This document shows positions 61,939-64,000 of a stretch of DNA of 64,000 nucleotides, piece by piece; the stretch's first letter is position 1, and the number at the start of each line of letters is the position of its first letter. The stretch lies in NCBI RefSeq assembly GCF_037975245.1, contig NC_092572.1, positions 23,544,489-23,608,488 on the forward strand, written 5' to 3'. This DNA comes from Apostichopus japonicus (lineage: Eukaryota > Echinodermata > Holothuroidea > Aspidochirotida > Stichopodidae). The notes under the pieces are model-generated. The model did no database searches. It was not told the origin of the DNA and saw nothing but the letters and a program-made list of their open reading frames with translations. The position numbers and the translations under genes were made by a program.

Positions 61939-64000
61939 TTGTAAGATACTTCATCATCTACATGTGCCTTTTACTCTGTCCAGAATAGTCACAATATTCT
62001 ATGACAGATCCTTGTAAGATGTGCCTTTACTCTGTCCAGAATAGTCACAATATTCTATGACAGATCCTTGTAAGATGTGCCTTTACTCTGTCCAGAATAG
62101 TCACAATATTCTATGACAGATCCTTGCAAGATGTGCCTTTTACTCTGTCCAGAATAGTCACAATATTCTATGACAGATCCTTGTAAGATGTGCCTTTTAC
62201 TCTGTCCAGAATAGTCACAATATTCTATGACAGATCCTTGTAAGATGTGCCTTTACTCTGTCCAGAATAGTCACAATATTCTATGACAGATCCTTGCAAG
62301 ATGTGCCTTTTACTCTGTCCAGAATAGTCACAATATTCTATGACAGATCCTTGTAAGATGTGCCTTTTACTCTGTCCAGAATAGTCACAATATTCTATGA
62401 CAGATCCTTGTAAGATGTGCCTTTACTCTGTCCAGAATAGTCACAATATTCTATGACAGATCCTTGCAAGATGTGCCTTTTACTCTGTCCAGAATAGTCA
62501 CAATATTCTATGACAGATCCTTGTAAGATGTGCCTTTACTCTGTCCAGAATAGTCACAATATTCTATGACAGATCCTTGTAAGATGTGCCTTTACTCTGT
62601 CCAGAATAGTCACAATATTCTATGACAGATCCTTGTAAGATGTGCCTTTACTCTGTCCAGAATAGTCACAATATTCTATGACAGATCCTTGTAAGATGTG
62701 CCTTTTACTCTGTCCAGAATAGTCACAATATTCTATGACAGATCCTTGTAATATGTGCCTTTACTCTGTCCAGAATAGTCACAATATTCTATGACAGATC
62801 CTTGTAAGATGTGCCTTTACTCTGTCCAGAATAGTCACAATATTCTATGACAGATCCTTGTAAGATGTGCCTTTACTCTGTCCAGAATAGTCACAATATT
62901 CTATGACAGATCCTTGTAATATGTGCCTTTTACTCTGTCCAGAATAGTCACAATATTCTATGACAGATCCTTGCAAGATGTGCCTTTTACTCTGTCCAGA
63001 ATAGTCACAATATTCTATGACAGATCCTTGTAAGATGTGCCTTTACTCTGTCCAGAATAGTCACAATATTCTATGACAGATCCTTGCAAGATGTGCCTTT
63101 TACTCTGTCCAGAATAGTCACAATATTCTATGACAGATCCTTGTAAGATGTGCCTTTTACTCTGTCCAGAATAGTCACAATATTCTATGACAGAACTTTG
63201 CAAGATGTGCCTTTTACTCTGTCCAGAATAGTCACAATATTCTATGACAGATCCTTGTAAGATGTGCCTTTACTCTGTCCAGAATAGTCACAATATTCTA
63301 TGACAGATCCTTGTAAGATGTGCCTTTACTCTGTCCAGAATAGTCACAATATTCTATGACAGATCCTTGCAAGATGTGCCTTTTACTCTGTCCAGAATAG
63401 TCACAATATTCTATGACAGATCCTTGTAAGATGTGCCTTTTACTCTGTCCAGAATAGTCACAATATTCTATGACAGATCCTTGTAAGATGTGCCTTTACT
63501 CTGTCCAGAATAGTCACAATATTCTATGACAGATCCTTGCAAGATGTGCCTTTTACTCTGTCCAGAATAGTCACAATATTCTATGACAGATCCTTGTAAG
63601 ATGTGCCTTTTACTCTGTCCAGAATAGTCACAATATTCTATGACAGAACTTTGTAAGATGTGCCTTTTACTCTGTCCAGAATAGTCACAATATTCTATGA
63701 CAGATCTTTGTAAGATGTGCCTTTTACTCTGTCCAGAATAGTCACAATATTCTATGACAGATCCTTGCAAGATGTGCCTTTTACTCTGTCCAGAATAGTC
63801 ACAATATTCTATGACAGATCCTTGTAAGATGTGCCTTTACTCTGTCCAGAATAGTCACAATATTCTATGACAGATCCTTGTAAGATGTGCCTTTTACTCT
63901 GTCCAGAATAGTCACAATATTCTATGACAGATCCTTGCAAGATGTGCCTTTTACTCTGTCCAGAATAGTCACAATATTCTATGACAGATCCTTGCAAGAT
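61939..64000 (+). repeat. 56/57-bp satellite, about 36 copies, runs past window end
   Basis: The unit is AGATGTGCCTTTTACTCTGT + CCAGAATAGTCACAATATTC + TATGACAGATCCTTGTA. Length alternates between 57 (CTTTTAC) and 56 (CTTTAC). The first unit has an extra TACTTCATCATCTAC. Variants are few: TTGTA/TTGCA, GATCC/GAACT, AAGAT/AATAT. No spacers, so it is not CRISPR. Minus-strand 57-bp runs give a 19-residue periodic open frame, interrupted at each 56-bp unit. Confidence 0.95.

Noticed and set aside
61860-61955. Possible second MEGF8 exon (TTGTACAG acceptor, ACTT|GTAAGA donor)
   Set aside because: Its translation does not resemble the CUB continuation expected after CQWLI, and the donor side runs into the satellite.
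61980-64000. CRISPR-like direct repeats
   Set aside because: Units are contiguous with no unique spacers and the sequence is clearly eukaryotic, so this is a satellite.

Overview
This is eukaryotic, metazoan DNA: AT-rich, with spliced genes whose GT-AG introns are long and full of minisatellites, a tRNA-derived SINE, a LINE fragment and cut-and-paste DNA transposons. The proteins resemble vertebrate orthologues, and the repeat texture (hAT elements starting CAGTGGCGTAGC, dense minisatellites, CTAGGCCTAG-rich non-coding DNA) suggests an invertebrate deuterostome, most likely an echinoderm. That taxonomic call is inference.

Three plus-strand genes lie head to tail. (1) 1-5681 is the 3' part of capicua (CIC), a transcriptional repressor: six coding segments give 351 residues in one frame, including the C1 domain. 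The HMG box would lie upstream of the window. (2) 18525-48448 is a complete PX-SH3-RhoGAP gene, the invertebrate counterpart of ARHGAP32/ARHGAP33. I place 15 coding exons whose phases all match; they sum to 3261 nt (1086 residues plus stop), with an optional 27-nt microexon. (3) 54600-55141 is the first coding exon of a MEGF8-like gene (signal peptide and start of the CUB domain), which continues past the window. In human, CIC and MEGF8 are near neighbours on 19q13.2 and ARHGAP33 is on the same arm, so this looks like conserved deuterostome linkage.

Between the genes: 6.5-18.5 kb is repeat-rich intergenic DNA with AT microsatellites, two large minisatellites, a 2.09-kb hAT element with a perfect 8-bp target duplication, and a 369-bp TTAA-flanked MITE candidate. 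48.4-54.6 kb holds the 3' flank of the RhoGAP gene, foldback repeats and a 140-bp tandem array. 55.5-61.2 kb is a three-level transposon nest in MEGF8 intron 1: a 1.73-kb hAT inside a 4.9-kb element with a broken DDE transposase, inside an element with CAAAACGTCCC-repeat ends. 61.94-64.0 kb is a 56/57-bp satellite running off the window.

The most unusual signal is that several tandem arrays are built from exon borders. Arrays beside the donors at 44930, 41721 and 35357, beside the acceptors at 3704 and 26803, and over the CIC stop codon each copy the adjacent splice site or the stop/AATAAA segment. They surround CIC and the RhoGAP gene with decoy donors, decoy acceptors and repeated polyadenylation-like signals. 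I found no bacterial operon, CRISPR array, rRNA gene or free-standing tRNA gene.
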